From positions 248,001 to 312,000 of the forward strand of contig CAVWXY010000020.1 in the NCBI GenBank assembly GCA_963758945.1: a stretch of 64,000 nucleotides of DNA. Reading direction: 5' to 3'. A program made the position numbers and the translations under genes. The stretch is from VAZQ01 sp963758945. GTDB lineage: Bacteria > Pseudomonadota > Alphaproteobacteria > Rhizobiales > Xanthobacteraceae. Shown here in pieces: positions 43,051 to 51,675 of this stretch; position 1 is the stretch's first letter, and each line of letters begins with the position of its first letter. The notes beneath the pieces were generated by a model. The model did no database searches and had not been told where the DNA came from. It saw only the letters and a list, made by a program, of their open reading frames with translations.

Positions 43051-44184
43051 TCATGCCAGAGCCGGATAGTCGATGTAGCCCTTCTCCTCGCCGGCATAGA
43101 ACGTCGTCGGGTCCGCCGAATTGAGCGCGGCGTTGTTGCGATAGCGCGCCGGAAGATCCGGGTTGGCGAGAAACGGCACGCCAAATGCGATGAGGTCGGC
43201 TTCGCCACGCGCGATCGCCGCATGGCCGGACTGGGCGTCGTAGCCGCCATTCGCGATCAACGCGCCGTTGAACAGTTTGCGCAGGATCGGCGTCACCCGC
43301 CGCGTTGCGGCCGGTACCGCCGCGGCACCTGCCACCGGCTCGGTCACGTGCAAGTAGAGGACACCGCGCTTGCCCAGCTGGGCGGCGATGAAGGCGAACG
43401 TCTCGAGCGGATTGGAATCCGGCATCGAGTACGCGGAGAAATAGGGTGAAAGCTTGTATCCGACGCGACCCGGACCCCACACCGCGCTGACGGCGTCGGC
43501 GCCTTCGAGCGGAAGGCGGGCGCGGTTTTCGATACTGCCGCCGTAGTCATCGGTGCGCCGGTTCGAGCCGTCGCGCAGGAACTGGTCCAGCAGGTAGCCG
43601 TTGGCGCCGTGCAGCTCCACGCCGTCGAAACCCGCGAGCTTGGCGTTCTGCGCCGCGGCGCGGAATTGCGCGACGATGCCGGCAATCTCGTCGGTCGCGA
43701 GCGGGCGCGGGGTCACCAGCTTGGTGCGTCCGCGCGCGGTGAACGCTTCGCCTTCCACCGGCAGCGCGGACGGAGCGACGGGCAGCGCCCCGTCGTGAAA
43801 GTCCGGGTGCGATACGCGTCCGACGTGCCAGAGCTGGGCGAAGATTTTTCCGCCCACCCGGCGCACGGCCTCGGTGATCTTCTTCCATCCCGCGACCTGC
43901 TCGGCGGAATGCATGCCGGGCGTGCGGATATAGCCCACGCCCTGCGGGCTCACCTGCGTGGCCTCGCTCACGATCAGGCCGGCGGAGGCGCGCTGGCCGT
44001 AGTAGGTGGCCGCCAGCGGATTTGGGACGTTGCCATCGCCCGCGCGGCTGCGCGTCATCGGCGACATCACCAGGCGATTGGTCAGCTCGAGCTCGCCCAG
44101 GCGATAGGGCGAAAACAACGCGTTCGGTGCATCGGGCTGCACAAGGACGGGATTTCTCAATGCGATTTGTTCGTGAAGGCTCAT
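43051..44184 (-). CDS. Old Yellow Enzyme family alkene reductase (NemA type)
   Basis: 377 residues. FMN-binding and catalytic landmarks: LTNRLVMSPMTRSRAGDGNV, AQLWHVGRVSHPDFHDG, the substrate His-x2-Asn pair in GFDGVELHGANGYLLDQFLR, DGSNRRTDDYGGSIENR and GEADLIAFGVPFLANPDLP near the end. It reduces activated C=C bonds and nitro compounds with NAD(P)H. It is divergent from a TetR-family gene over a duplicated operator, the layout of nemRA-like electrophile-response systems. Confidence 0.93.
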   Translation of the reverse strand: MSLHEQIALRNPVLVQPDAPNALFSPYRLGELELTNRLVMSPMTRSRAGDGNVPNPLAATYYGQRASAGLIVSEATQVSPQGVGYIRTPGMHSAEQVAGWKKITEAVRRVGGKIFAQLWHVGRVSHPDFHDGALPVAPSALPVEGEAFTARGRTKLVTPRPLATDEIAGIVAQFRAAAQNAKLAGFDGVELHGANGYLLDQFLRDGSNRRTDDYGGSIENRARLPLEGADAVSAVWGPGRVGYKLSPYFSAYSMPDSNPLETFAFIAAQLGKRGVLYLHVTEPVAGAAAVPAATRRVTPILRKLFNGALIANGGYDAQSGHAAIARGEADLIAFGVPFLANPDLPARYRNNAALNSADPTTFYAGEEKGYIDYPALA

Positions 44185-44241
44185 GGCTTGCTCCTGAGGG
44201 GGCTGCGCGGAAAACGGGTGACTTGCGTCCGGCCTTGTGAT

Positions 44242-44280
44242 ACTGACCGGTAACACTACATAGGTACTGACCGGTAACAC
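44242..44280. promoter_or_regulatory. Duplicated operator between reductase and TetR genes
   Basis: Two identical 15-bp direct repeats, ACTGACCGGTAACAC, at 44242-44256 and 44266-44280, centres 24 bp apart. Each contains the near-palindrome ACCGGT; the second sits within ATAGGT...ACCTAT. The second copy ends two bases before the tetR ATG. Binding would block both divergent promoters, typical of TetR autoregulation. Confidence 0.7.
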
Positions 44281-44282
44281 CT

Positions 44283-44903
44283 ATGTCAAGGCCGCCGCCC
44301 ATGATCCTTAAATCCGCTGTAACCTACGACAAAGACGACAGGATCCCGCCGCGGGCGCGCCTTCTGGCGGCCGCCGGCGACCTGTTCTATCGCCACGGAA
44401 TCAGGGCGGTGGGGGTCGATGCCATCGCCGAGGCTGCCGGCACCAACAAGATGACTCTCTACCGGCACTTCGCGTCCAAGGACCAGCTGGTGGCAGAGTA
44501 CCTGCGCCAGTCCGCCAAGCTCGCCGACGCCTGCTGGCACCGGTTCAGGCAAGCCCATCCCGGCGACGCGCGCGCCCAGCTTGGCGCCTGGCTCGCGGAG
44601 ATGGCAGAGCACGTCGCCAATGCCGACGAGCGCGGCTGTGCGCTCGCCAATGCGGCGGTCGAGCTACCGGAAAAGGGTCACCCGGCGCGGCGGGTGATCG
44701 AGGAGTTCAAGCTCGCGCAACGCGGTCGGCTGGTGGAGTTGTGCCGTGCCGCTGACCTCGGCGAGCCGGAGATGCTGGCCGACGAGCTGCATCTGCTCCT
44801 GGAGGGCGCCCGCGTCACCGCACAGAGCGTCGGCACCGACGGTCTCGGTCCGCGCCTCGTGCGCATGGGCAAGGCGATGATCGCCGCGCATGGCTCGGAC
44901 TAG
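44283..44903 (+). CDS. TetR-family regulator, likely repressor of the divergent reductase
   Basis: 206 residues. N-terminal helix-turn-helix: RARLLAAAGDLFYRHGIRAV, then GVDAIAEAAGTNKMTLYRHF and ASKDQLVAEYL. The C-terminal ligand domain is that of the YcdC/PsrA-like group with two Cys (ADACWHR, DERGCALAN) that might sense electrophiles. The start codon lies two bases after an operator half, so autoregulation is expected. The TAG stop at 44901-44903 is part of the CTAG border of a palindromic element. Confidence 0.9.
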   Translation: MSRPPPMILKSAVTYDKDDRIPPRARLLAAAGDLFYRHGIRAVGVDAIAEAAGTNKMTLYRHFASKDQLVAEYLRQSAKLADACWHRFRQAHPGDARAQLGAWLAEMAEHVANADERGCALANAAVELPEKGHPARRVIEEFKLAQRGRLVELCRAADLGEPEMLADELHLLLEGARVTAQSVGTDGLGPRLVRMGKAMIAAHGSD

Positions 44904-44994
44904 CAACTACATGATTCTAGCGTGGCTTTGGATTTGACGTTCGTACGAAGGACTCGCGGCAATCCTGGTAGAAACGTCAAATCCGCCACACTAG
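44900..44994. repeat. Bipartite palindromic element, linker plus one palindrome
   Basis: CTAG (44900), 13-nt linker CAACTACATGATT (44904-44916), then a palindrome 44917-44994. Its left arm reads CTAGCGTGGC-TTT-GGATTTGACGTT and its right arm, reversed, CTAGTGTGGC-GGATTTGACGTT, so only one arm has the extra TTT. The inner segment GAAGGACTCGCGGCAA is shared with the copy at 53.7 kb. The partner palindrome expected to the left is missing because the tetR coding end is there. Confidence 0.85.
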
Positions 44995-45046
44995 GACTCG
45001 TCCACGAGGCGCGAGCCGCGTCGAGCCGTTCAACCGAACGCGGAGT

Positions 45047-45940
45047 TCACGCCGCCGCCTTGTTGCCCTTGCGCTGCACCTCGGCGGTATAGTCCGCCAT
45101 GAGCTGCTGCGTGATGGCGCCGGGGGCGAATGTCCACTGCGCGATCTCGGACACCGCCGTGACCTCCGCCGCGCTGCCGGTGATGAAGCATTCGGAGAAT
45201 TGCGCGAGCTCGTCCGGCATGATGCGGCGCTCGATCACCTCGATGCCGCGCTTCTTGGCCAAGTCAATCGCCGTGGCGCGGGTGATGCCGGCGAGAAAGC
45301 AATCGGCGATCGGCGTGTGGATCTTGCCGTCGCGGATGAAGAAGATGTTGGCGCCGGTGCATTCCGCCACGCGGCCCTGCCAGTCCAGCATCATGGCGTC
45401 GGCATAACCTTTGCGCTCGGCCTTGTGCTTGGAAATCGTGCAGATCATGTAGAGGCCGGCGGCCTTGGCGAGCGCCGGCGCGGTGGCCGGGTCCGGACGG
45501 CGGTAGTCCGCGAGATCGAGCTTGATGCCCTTCAACCGCTGCACCGGATCGAAGTAGCTCGGCCACTGCCAAGTGGCGATGGCGAGGTGGATTTTATTGT
45601 GTTGGGCCGAAACGCCCATCATCTCCGAGCCGCGCCACGAGATCGGCCGCACATAGGCATCGGTCTGCCCGTTCTTCTCCAGCACCAGGCGCTTGGCCGC
45701 GTCGATCTCGGCGACGGAGTAGGGGATATCGAAATCGAGCAGCTTGGCCGAGCGCTTGAGCCGTTCCGAGTGTTCGGTGCATTTGAAGATTTCACCGCCG
45801 TAGGCACGTTCGCCCTCGAACACCGAGCTCGCGTAATGCAAGCCGTGCGAGAGAACGTGGAGCGTCGCTTCGCCCCAGGGCACCAGCTTGCCGTCGTACC
45901 AGATGACGCCGTCGAGGCGGTCGTACGGTTTTTCAGCCAT
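45047..45940 (-). CDS. ilvE: Branched-chain amino acid aminotransferase
   Basis: 297 residues from ATG 45940, with GAGGAAA upstream. Class IV PLP fold: IWYDGKLVPWGEATLHVLSH, HYASSVFEGERAYGG, YVRPISWRGSEMMG, ICTISKHKAERKGYADAMML (PLP lysine region) and VAECTGANIFFIRDGKIHTP. ITRATAIDLAKKRGIEVIER is the family signature. It catalyses the last step of Val, Leu and Ile synthesis. It is divergent from the marR-type gene. Confidence 0.95.
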   Translation of the reverse strand: MAEKPYDRLDGVIWYDGKLVPWGEATLHVLSHGLHYASSVFEGERAYGGEIFKCTEHSERLKRSAKLLDFDIPYSVAEIDAAKRLVLEKNGQTDAYVRPISWRGSEMMGVSAQHNKIHLAIATWQWPSYFDPVQRLKGIKLDLADYRRPDPATAPALAKAAGLYMICTISKHKAERKGYADAMMLDWQGRVAECTGANIFFIRDGKIHTPIADCFLAGITRATAIDLAKKRGIEVIERRIMPDELAQFSECFITGSAAEVTAVSEIAQWTFAPGAITQQLMADYTAEVQRKGNKAAA

Positions 45941-46134
45941 GGCATTTCCTCCTCGGACTGCGCATCGGGGTGTGCGGGGCGGCATTGTTCCGCCGGCTTA
46001 TGCTTTTGCGTCGCGGACCGACACCCGGTATGTTTCGTCGCCCATGAGAGCGCGGTTGTGCCTGCGGCGCAATCGGCTCGAGATGGGCGGGCCGGCACGA
46101 TCCTTTCGTAGCGACCTGCTCCGTGATAACAATC

Positions 46135-46150
46135 TGACTCAAATATGTCA
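46135..46150. promoter_or_regulatory. Candidate MarR-type operator
   Basis: Imperfect palindrome TGACTCAAATATGTCA, TGAC and GTCA half-sites around an A/T-rich centre, ending two bases before the marR start codon. It is the most AT-rich spot in the 212-base divergent region, so it also overlaps the likely promoter. Autoregulation is inferred from position. Confidence 0.5.
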
Positions 46151-46152
46151 AT

Positions 46153-46698
46153 ATGGCTGACCTAACTGTCCCGCTGCCGAGCGACCGGTCTTTTCCCGCC
46201 GGCGACCGGGGGGCACGCGGGAACGAGCCGGTTTGGGACGTCATCGAGCTGTTGTTCTTCGCCTACCGCGACTTCACCGGCGATCCGGACGACGTGCTGG
46301 CGAAATTCAATTTCGGACGCGCCCATCACCGGGTGCTGCATTTCGTCAATCGCAATCCCGGCATGAAGGTCGCGGAGCTGCTCGACATCCTGAAGATCAC
46401 CAAGCAGTCGCTCGGCCGCGTCCTCAAGCAGCTCATCGACCAGGGCTACGTGGTGCAGAAGGAGGGCGCCAACGACCGGCGCCAGCGCCTGCTCTACGTC
46501 ACGCCGAAAGGCGAGACGCTCGCCATGAAGCTCGCGGGCCTGCAGACCGCGCGCATCGGCCACGCGCTCTCCGAGCTCGGGCCGAACGCGCACGACGCGG
46601 CCTGCCGCTTCCTCACCGCCATGATCAACGCCGACCACCGCGACTCGGTGCTGCGGTTCATCGCGCGAGCCGACCGGGCGCGGCGCGGGCGCGGCTAG
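46153..46698 (+). CDS. MarR-family regulator (PetP-like)
   Basis: 181 residues. Winged helix: FGRAHHRVLHFVNRNPGMKV, AELLDILKITKQSLGRVLKQ, LIDQGYVVQKEGANDRRQRL. A MarR gene directly followed by an OmpR-type regulator is the petP-petR order first described in Rhodobacter and common in rhizobia. No Shine-Dalgarno is seen: the start codon follows an AT-rich palindrome by two bases, so translation may be leaderless or a later start is used. ilvE lies divergent. Confidence 0.88.
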   Translation: MADLTVPLPSDRSFPAGDRGARGNEPVWDVIELLFFAYRDFTGDPDDVLAKFNFGRAHHRVLHFVNRNPGMKVAELLDILKITKQSLGRVLKQLIDQGYVVQKEGANDRRQRLLYVTPKGETLAMKLAGLQTARIGHALSELGPNAHDAACRFLTAMINADHRDSVLRFIARADRARRGRG

Positions 46699-46711
46699 CG
46701 GCGAGGCCGCC

Positions 46712-47422
46712 ATGCGCGCCACGGTATCCGCCGCGCTGCCCGACGACGCCCCGCACCTGCTCGTGGTCGACGATGATCGCCGCATCCGCGACCTGCTCTC
46801 GCGCTTTTTGTTCGCCGAAGGCTACCGCGTCACCACCGCCGACACCGCCGCCGATGCGCGTGCCAAGCTGCAAGGGCTGCGTTTCGATCTGTTGATCCTC
46901 GACGTCATGATGCCGGGAGAAACCGGCTTCGACCTCGCGCGCGACCTGCGCGCGGTCTCGAGCGTGCCGATCATCATGCTGACCGCGCGCGACGAGGCCA
47001 AGAGCCGCATCGAAGGATTGACCATCGGCGCCGACGATTACCTCGGCAAGCCGTTCGAGCCCAGGGAGCTTTCGCTGCGCATCGCCAGCATCCTGCGGCG
47101 TGCGCGCCCGGCCGCGGCGCCGGTGGTGGAGACGGTGCGCTTCGGCGACTTTCGTTTCCACCTCGCGCGCGGCGAGCTCAAGCGCGGCGGCGAGATCATC
47201 CGGCTCACCGACCGCGAGCGCGACATGCTGCGCCTGCTTGCCGCGACCCCGGGCGAGACCGTGCCGCGGCAGGCGCTCGCTGGCAACGGCGGCGCGACCG
47301 GAGAGCGCGCGGTCGACGTGCAGGTCAACCGCCTGCGCCGCAAGATCGAGCACGATCCCGCCAATCCGCTGCTGGTGCAGACCGTGCGCGGCATCGGATA
47401 CCGGCTGGTGACCGCGCCATGA
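46712..47422 (+). CDS. OmpR-family response regulator (PetR-like)
   Basis: 236 residues. Receiver domain with acidic pocket DDD (residues 20-22), phosphoacceptor Asp64 in LLILDVMMPGETGFD, and the conserved Lys in DDYLGKPFEPREL. The C-terminal winged helix has RLTDRERDMLRLLAATPGET and VDVQVNRLRRKIEHDPANPL. It starts 13 bases after the MarR gene and overlaps the kinase start by four bases (ATGA), so regulator and kinase are co-translated. Confidence 0.93.
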   Translation: MRATVSAALPDDAPHLLVVDDDRRIRDLLSRFLFAEGYRVTTADTAADARAKLQGLRFDLLILDVMMPGETGFDLARDLRAVSSVPIIMLTARDEAKSRIEGLTIGADDYLGKPFEPRELSLRIASILRRARPAAAPVVETVRFGDFRFHLARGELKRGGEIIRLTDRERDMLRLLAATPGETVPRQALAGNGGATGERAVDVQVNRLRRKIEHDPANPLLVQTVRGIGYRLVTAP

Positions 47423-48828
47423 CGAGCCTCGATATCGGCATCGCCGCGCTGCGCTCGGGCCTCAGCGCGCTGCGCACGGCGGCAAGTCGCTTCTACGAGC
47501 TCTACGATCGCACGACCATGACGGTGAAAAACGTCATGCCGAAGGGACTCTATGCGCGCGCGTTGCTGATCATCATCGCGCCCATGGTGGTCCTGCAGTC
47601 GGTGGTCGCCTACATGTTCATGGAGCGGCACTACAACCTGGTCACGCAACGGCTGTCCGCCGGCGTGGTGCAGGACATCGCCACCCTGATCGAGGTCTAC
47701 AAGGTCTACCCGCAGGACGCCGATCACGCGAAGCTGCGCCGCATCGCGCAGGAGAAGCTCGGCCTCGTCGTCGACTTCCTGCCGGTCAACGACCTGCCGC
47801 CGCCGGGACCGAAGCCGTTCTTCTCGCTGGTCGACCAGGCGCTTTCGGAGGAGGTGCGCAAGCAGATCGGCCGGCCGTTCTGGATCGATACCGTCGGACG
47901 CTCGGCGCTGGTCGAGCTGCGCATCAAGCTCGACAATGCGGTGATGCGGGTGTTCGCGCCCCGCCGCGCGGCCTACGTGTCGAATTCCCACATCTTCCTG
48001 GCGTGGATGGTCGGCACTTCGCTGGTGCTCATCACGGTCGCGGTGCTGTTCCTGCGCAACCAGATCCGGCCGATCCTGCGGCTGGCGGATGCCGCCGAAA
48101 GCTTCGGCAAAGGGCGCGAGGTTCCGGACTTCCGCCCGCGCGGCGCCCGCGAGGTCCGTCGCGCGGCACTGGCCTTCATCGAGATGAAGCGGCGCATCGA
48201 GCGCACGCTCGAGCAGCGCACCGCCATGCTCGCCGGCGTGTCCCACGACCTGCGCACCATCCTCACCCGCTTCAAGCTCGAGCTGGTGCTGCTCGGCGAC
48301 AGCCCCGAGATCGAGGCGATGAAGAAGGACGTCGATGAAATGGGCCGCATGCTGGAGGCCTATCTCGCCTTCGCACGCGGGAACTCCGGGGAGCAGTCGG
48401 CGCCGACCGACATGGGCGCCTTCCTCGCGGAGCTCAAAGCCGACACCGAGCGCAACGGCCACAGGTCGAGCGTGCATTTCCACGGCCACCCGATCGTCAC
48501 GGTTCGTCCGGCGGCGTTCAAGCGCTGTCTCGGCAATCTGGTCTCCAACGCCGCGCGCTATGCGCCCTCGATCTCGATCACCGGCCACCGCGACCACCGC
48601 TGGCTCACCGTTACCGTCGACGACGACGGCCCGGGGATCGCGCCGCATCTGCGCGAGGAGGTGTTCAAGCCGTTCCTGCGCCTCGACGACGCGCGCAATC
48701 AGGACGAAGGCGGCACCGGGCTCGGGCTTGCGATCGCGCGCGACATCGCGCGTTCGCACGGCGGCGACATCATCTTGTCGGACAGCCCGCTCGGCGGATT
48801 GCGGGCGACCGTGCGGGTGCCGGTCTAG
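47419..48828 (+). CDS. EnvZ-like sensor histidine kinase
   Basis: 469 residues. Two membrane helices (ARALLIIIAPMVVLQSVVAY near residue 45-65 and HIFLAWMVGTSLVLITVAVL near 195-215) flank a periplasmic sensor loop, followed by HAMP (RNQIRPILRLADAAESFGKG), the H box MLAGVSHDLRTILTRFKLEL with His276, the N box FKRCLGNLVSNAARYA, and G boxes DDDGPGIAP and GGTGLGLAIARDIARSHGGD. It phosphorylates the regulator encoded just upstream. The stimulus is unknown. Confidence 0.93.
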   Translation: MTSLDIGIAALRSGLSALRTAASRFYELYDRTTMTVKNVMPKGLYARALLIIIAPMVVLQSVVAYMFMERHYNLVTQRLSAGVVQDIATLIEVYKVYPQDADHAKLRRIAQEKLGLVVDFLPVNDLPPPGPKPFFSLVDQALSEEVRKQIGRPFWIDTVGRSALVELRIKLDNAVMRVFAPRRAAYVSNSHIFLAWMVGTSLVLITVAVLFLRNQIRPILRLADAAESFGKGREVPDFRPRGAREVRRAALAFIEMKRRIERTLEQRTAMLAGVSHDLRTILTRFKLELVLLGDSPEIEAMKKDVDEMGRMLEAYLAFARGNSGEQSAPTDMGAFLAELKADTERNGHRSSVHFHGHPIVTVRPAAFKRCLGNLVSNAARYAPSISITGHRDHRWLTVTVDDDGPGIAPHLREEVFKPFLRLDDARNQDEGGTGLGLAIARDIARSHGGDIILSDSPLGGLRATVRVPV

Positions 48829-48841
48829 CAGTAATCGCTTG

Positions 48842-49831
48842 CTACTGGCCCTTGATTCCAGCGTCGCGGATCAGCTTGCCGAGCCGCGCGATATCGGAGG
48901 CGAGGAGCTTGGCGAAGTCCTCGGGCGTGCTGGTGGTCATCTCGACCGCTTGGGCCGCGACCTTCTGCACCACGTCCGGCGAGGTGGCTGCCCTGACCAG
49001 CTCCGCGTTCAGCTTGCGCACGATCGTGGACGGCGTGCCGGCGGGCGCCACGATGCCCTGCCAGATTTCAAGCTCCACACCCGGATAGCCGGCCTCGGCC
49101 ATGGTGGGCACGTCCGGCAGCGCGGGCGCCCGCTTGGTCGCGGTCCAGCCCAAGATGCGGAGCTGGCCGGCCTGCACTTGGCCGATCGCCGACACATACG
49201 AGCTGAACAGCAGATCGACGTTGCCGGCGGCAAGGTCCTGAACCGCGGGCCCGGCGCCGCGGTAGGGCACGTGCACGAAAGGCGCGCCCGAGCGTAGCCG
49301 CAGCATCTCGCCCAGGATGTGGCCGCCCGAGCCGACGCCCTGTGAGGCATAGTTCAGGCCGCCGGGCTTGCTCTTGGCGATCTCCACCAGCTCCTTGGCG
49401 GTGCGGGCCGGCGATCCGGACGGCACCACCAGCACGCTCGGAAACGAGAACAGCGGCGTTATCGGCTGGAAATCCTTGACCGGATCGAAGCGGATGTCGG
49501 CGTTCAGCGCCGGCATGATCGCGAACAGGCCGTTGTTGGCGAGGAACAGCGTGTAGCCGTCGGGCGCCGTCTGCTTGGTCGCAATCGCCGCCGGCACGCC
49601 GCCACCGCCGCCGCGGTTGTCGATCACCACGTTGGCCTTCAGATTCTCCGCGAGCTTTGCCGCGACCAGCCGCGTCACCACATCGGATGAGCCGCCCGGC
49701 GGGAAGGGGACAACGATGGTGATCGGCCGCGACGGATATTGGTCGGTCTGCGCCGCGGCCGACGGCACCGCAGCCGCGAACGCGAGCATCGCCCAGACCG
49801 ACGCCGTAAAGGCCCTCAGCACTGCGCGCAT
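48842..49831 (-). CDS. TctC-type tripartite tricarboxylate transporter binding protein
   Basis: 329 residues. Signal peptide ends at SAAAQTDQYP. The mature start YPSRPITIVVPFPPGGSSDV is diagnostic for the TctC/Bug family, followed by NVVIDNRGGGGGVPAAIATK, DGYTLFLANNGLFAI and VPYRGAGPAVQDLAAGNVDL. These periplasmic proteins bind carboxylates for TctAB or act alone in sensing. No tctA or tctB genes are near, so it is an orphan. A TetR gene 33 bases upstream is on the same strand and may control it. Confidence 0.92.
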   Translation of the reverse strand: MRAVLRAFTASVWAMLAFAAAVPSAAAQTDQYPSRPITIVVPFPPGGSSDVVTRLVAAKLAENLKANVVIDNRGGGGGVPAAIATKQTAPDGYTLFLANNGLFAIMPALNADIRFDPVKDFQPITPLFSFPSVLVVPSGSPARTAKELVEIAKSKPGGLNYASQGVGSGGHILGEMLRLRSGAPFVHVPYRGAGPAVQDLAAGNVDLLFSSYVSAIGQVQAGQLRILGWTATKRAPALPDVPTMAEAGYPGVELEIWQGIVAPAGTPSTIVRKLNAELVRAATSPDVVQKVAAQAVEMTTSTPEDFAKLLASDIARLGKLIRDAGIKGQ

Positions 49832-49864
49832 TTTGTCCTCCCTTGCGCGGTTTCTCAGTTGGCT

Positions 49865-50566
49865 CTACGCGGCAGCGGTCTCCTCGTCGGCGTCGTCCTC
49901 GCCGCGCCGCCGGCGCGGACGCAGGCGGCAGGCGCGGGCGGGAATCCGGCAAAGATCGTCGAGCAAGCCCGACCAGCGCTGTCCGCGCGCCAGCGCGCGG
50001 TCGAGCGCGGCCATGGTGCGGGCGAGGCCCGGGTCGTCGTCGCGCACCCAGGTGCGCAAAACCTGCGCGAACAGCAGCGCGAGCCCCTGCGCGCGCAGCA
50101 TGCCGCCGGGGCCGGCGGCGTCGATGTCGGCGGCGGTCAGCATCCATTGCTGCGAGCGCACGGCAAGGCCGTTCAACGCGAAGGCAAGCCCGGGGTTGCG
50201 GCCGGCCGAGCGCAGCAGCGAACGCACCGCGGCCTTGTGCGGCGCCAGTATTTCGAGCCGGCGCATCAGCACCTCGAACAGCCGCTCGCGCGGCGGCTCC
50301 TCGGCCATGTCGTCGTCGCCGCCGGCGAGCACGGCGCGGTCGATCGCCTTCATGTGCGCGGCGAGAATGGCGAGCGTCGAGCCGAACGCGTCGCGCAGGC
50401 CGGAAAGCGAAATGCCGGCGCGCTTGGCGATCTCGGCGAACCCGATCTGCTCGATCGGCTTTTCGGCGAGCAGCGCCATGAACGCGTCGACGATGCGCGC
50501 GCGCTCGGTCTTGTCGCCGCCCGCAGCGGGCCGCGCTGCCGACTTCCGCGGAGGTTTGCGCGCCAT
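49865..50566 (-). CDS. TetR-family regulator
   Basis: 233 residues from ATG 50566, with CAGGAG upstream. N-terminal DNA-binding part: KTERARIVDAFMALLAEKPI, EQIGFAEIAKRAGISLSGLR, then DAFGSTLAILAAHMKAIDRA; the HTH is preceded by a basic stretch (MARKPPRKSAARP). The C-terminal domain is helical and ends in an Arg/Glu-rich tail. It lies upstream of the TctC-type gene on the same strand. Ligand and targets are unknown. Confidence 0.85.
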   Translation of the reverse strand: MARKPPRKSAARPAAGGDKTERARIVDAFMALLAEKPIEQIGFAEIAKRAGISLSGLRDAFGSTLAILAAHMKAIDRAVLAGGDDDMAEEPPRERLFEVLMRRLEILAPHKAAVRSLLRSAGRNPGLAFALNGLAVRSQQWMLTAADIDAAGPGGMLRAQGLALLFAQVLRTWVRDDDPGLARTMAALDRALARGQRWSGLLDDLCRIPARACRLRPRRRRGEDDADEETAAA

Positions 50567-50643
50567 GACCGAACTCCTGGACCGATGTCTCCCCTCGCTC
50601 AATGTAGGCCGGCGCCGGGCGGCGTTCCAGCTTCTTTGGTTTC

Positions 50644-50694
50644 GCGCATGTCCTTATCGGAAAACCGGTTCCCACTTTTCCGGGACATGCGCTA
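50644..50694. repeat. GCATGTCC-type palindrome at the end of proC
   Basis: Palindrome GCGCATGTCC...GGACATGCGC (50644-50692) with inner CGGAAAACCGG and CTTTTCCGG, same family as the copies at 16.3 and 63.1 kb. Read on the minus strand it begins TAGCGCATGTCCCGG, and that TAG is the proC stop codon (50694-50692). Confidence 0.8.
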
Positions 50695-51537
50695 TCCCGC
50701 CAATTCGCGCGAGCGCGCGGTGGCCGCGGCGACGGCTCTGCGCATCAGCGGCGCGAGCCCATCCTCGGCCATCAACACGTCGAGTGCGGCGGCGGTGGTC
50801 CCCGCCGGCGACGTGACGTTCTCCCGCAGCGTCGCGGCGTCGAGCGGCGAACGATGCAGGAGCTCCCCCGCGCCGGCCACGGTTGCCCGCGCCAGCCTGG
50901 CGGCGAGCGCGGGCGGCAGGCCGGCAGCGGCCCCCGCCTGCGCCATGGTCTCGGCCAGCAGGAACACATAGGCCGGGCCCGAGCCCGAAAGCGCGGTCAC
51001 GGCGTCCATCAGCGCCTCGTCGGTCACCCATTCGACGGCGCCGACCGCGGACAGGAGCGCGTCGACGAGCGCGCGCTGCTCACCCGAGACCCGCGCATCG
51101 GCAACCGCGACCGTAATGCCGCGGCCGATCGCCGCCGGCGTGTTCGGCATGGCGCGGACGAGGGCCGCATCCGGCAGGGCGTCGGCGAGGAATTTGAGCG
51201 GGCGCCCGGCCATGATCGATACCACCACGGTCATGGCGCCCACGAACGGGGCGAGCGCCGGCATGACGTCGGGCGCGACCTGCGGCTTGACCGCGACCAC
51301 CACGGCGGCGACCTCCCCGAGCGCGTCCGCGGGCGGATTGAGACGCAGGCCGCGCGCGGTCAGCGCGGTGATCTCGCGCGTGGGCTGCGGCTCCACCACG
51401 GCGACATCGCCGGGGTCGAGCCCGAGCGCCAGCCAGCCCTCCAGCATGGCGCTCCCCATCTTGCCGGCGCCGGCGAGAAGGATGGCTCCGGCCGGATTGG
51501 CGAGGGGATGCCTGTCCCGCGTCTTTGATGTCGTCAT
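50692..51537 (-). CDS. proC: Pyrroline-5-carboxylate reductase
   Basis: 281 residues. Rossmann start AILLAGAGKMGSAMLEGWLA, then VVVAVKPQVAPDVM, VRAMPNTPAAIGRGITV and the signature ALSGSGPAYVFLLAETMAQA with ENVTSPAGTTAAALDVL. It carries out the last step of proline synthesis. Its stop codon is contributed by a palindromic repeat, but the C-terminus ends at the usual position for ProC, so little if anything is lost. Confidence 0.95.
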   Translation of the reverse strand: MTTSKTRDRHPLANPAGAILLAGAGKMGSAMLEGWLALGLDPGDVAVVEPQPTREITALTARGLRLNPPADALGEVAAVVVAVKPQVAPDVMPALAPFVGAMTVVVSIMAGRPLKFLADALPDAALVRAMPNTPAAIGRGITVAVADARVSGEQRALVDALLSAVGAVEWVTDEALMDAVTALSGSGPAYVFLLAETMAQAGAAAGLPPALAARLARATVAGAGELLHRSPLDAATLRENVTSPAGTTAAALDVLMAEDGLAPLMRRAVAAATARSRELAG

Positions 51538-51675
51538 GGCGGTGTTCGCTCATTGATCCGAGTCGAGTCTACCCGGACCAGGGTCATTCTAGCGCCGATC
51601 GCGGGTAAACCCGAGATCGCTGGCGCATCCTCGGAACGACGGAGGAAGGACGGATTAACTCGTAAGCGCTACCTG

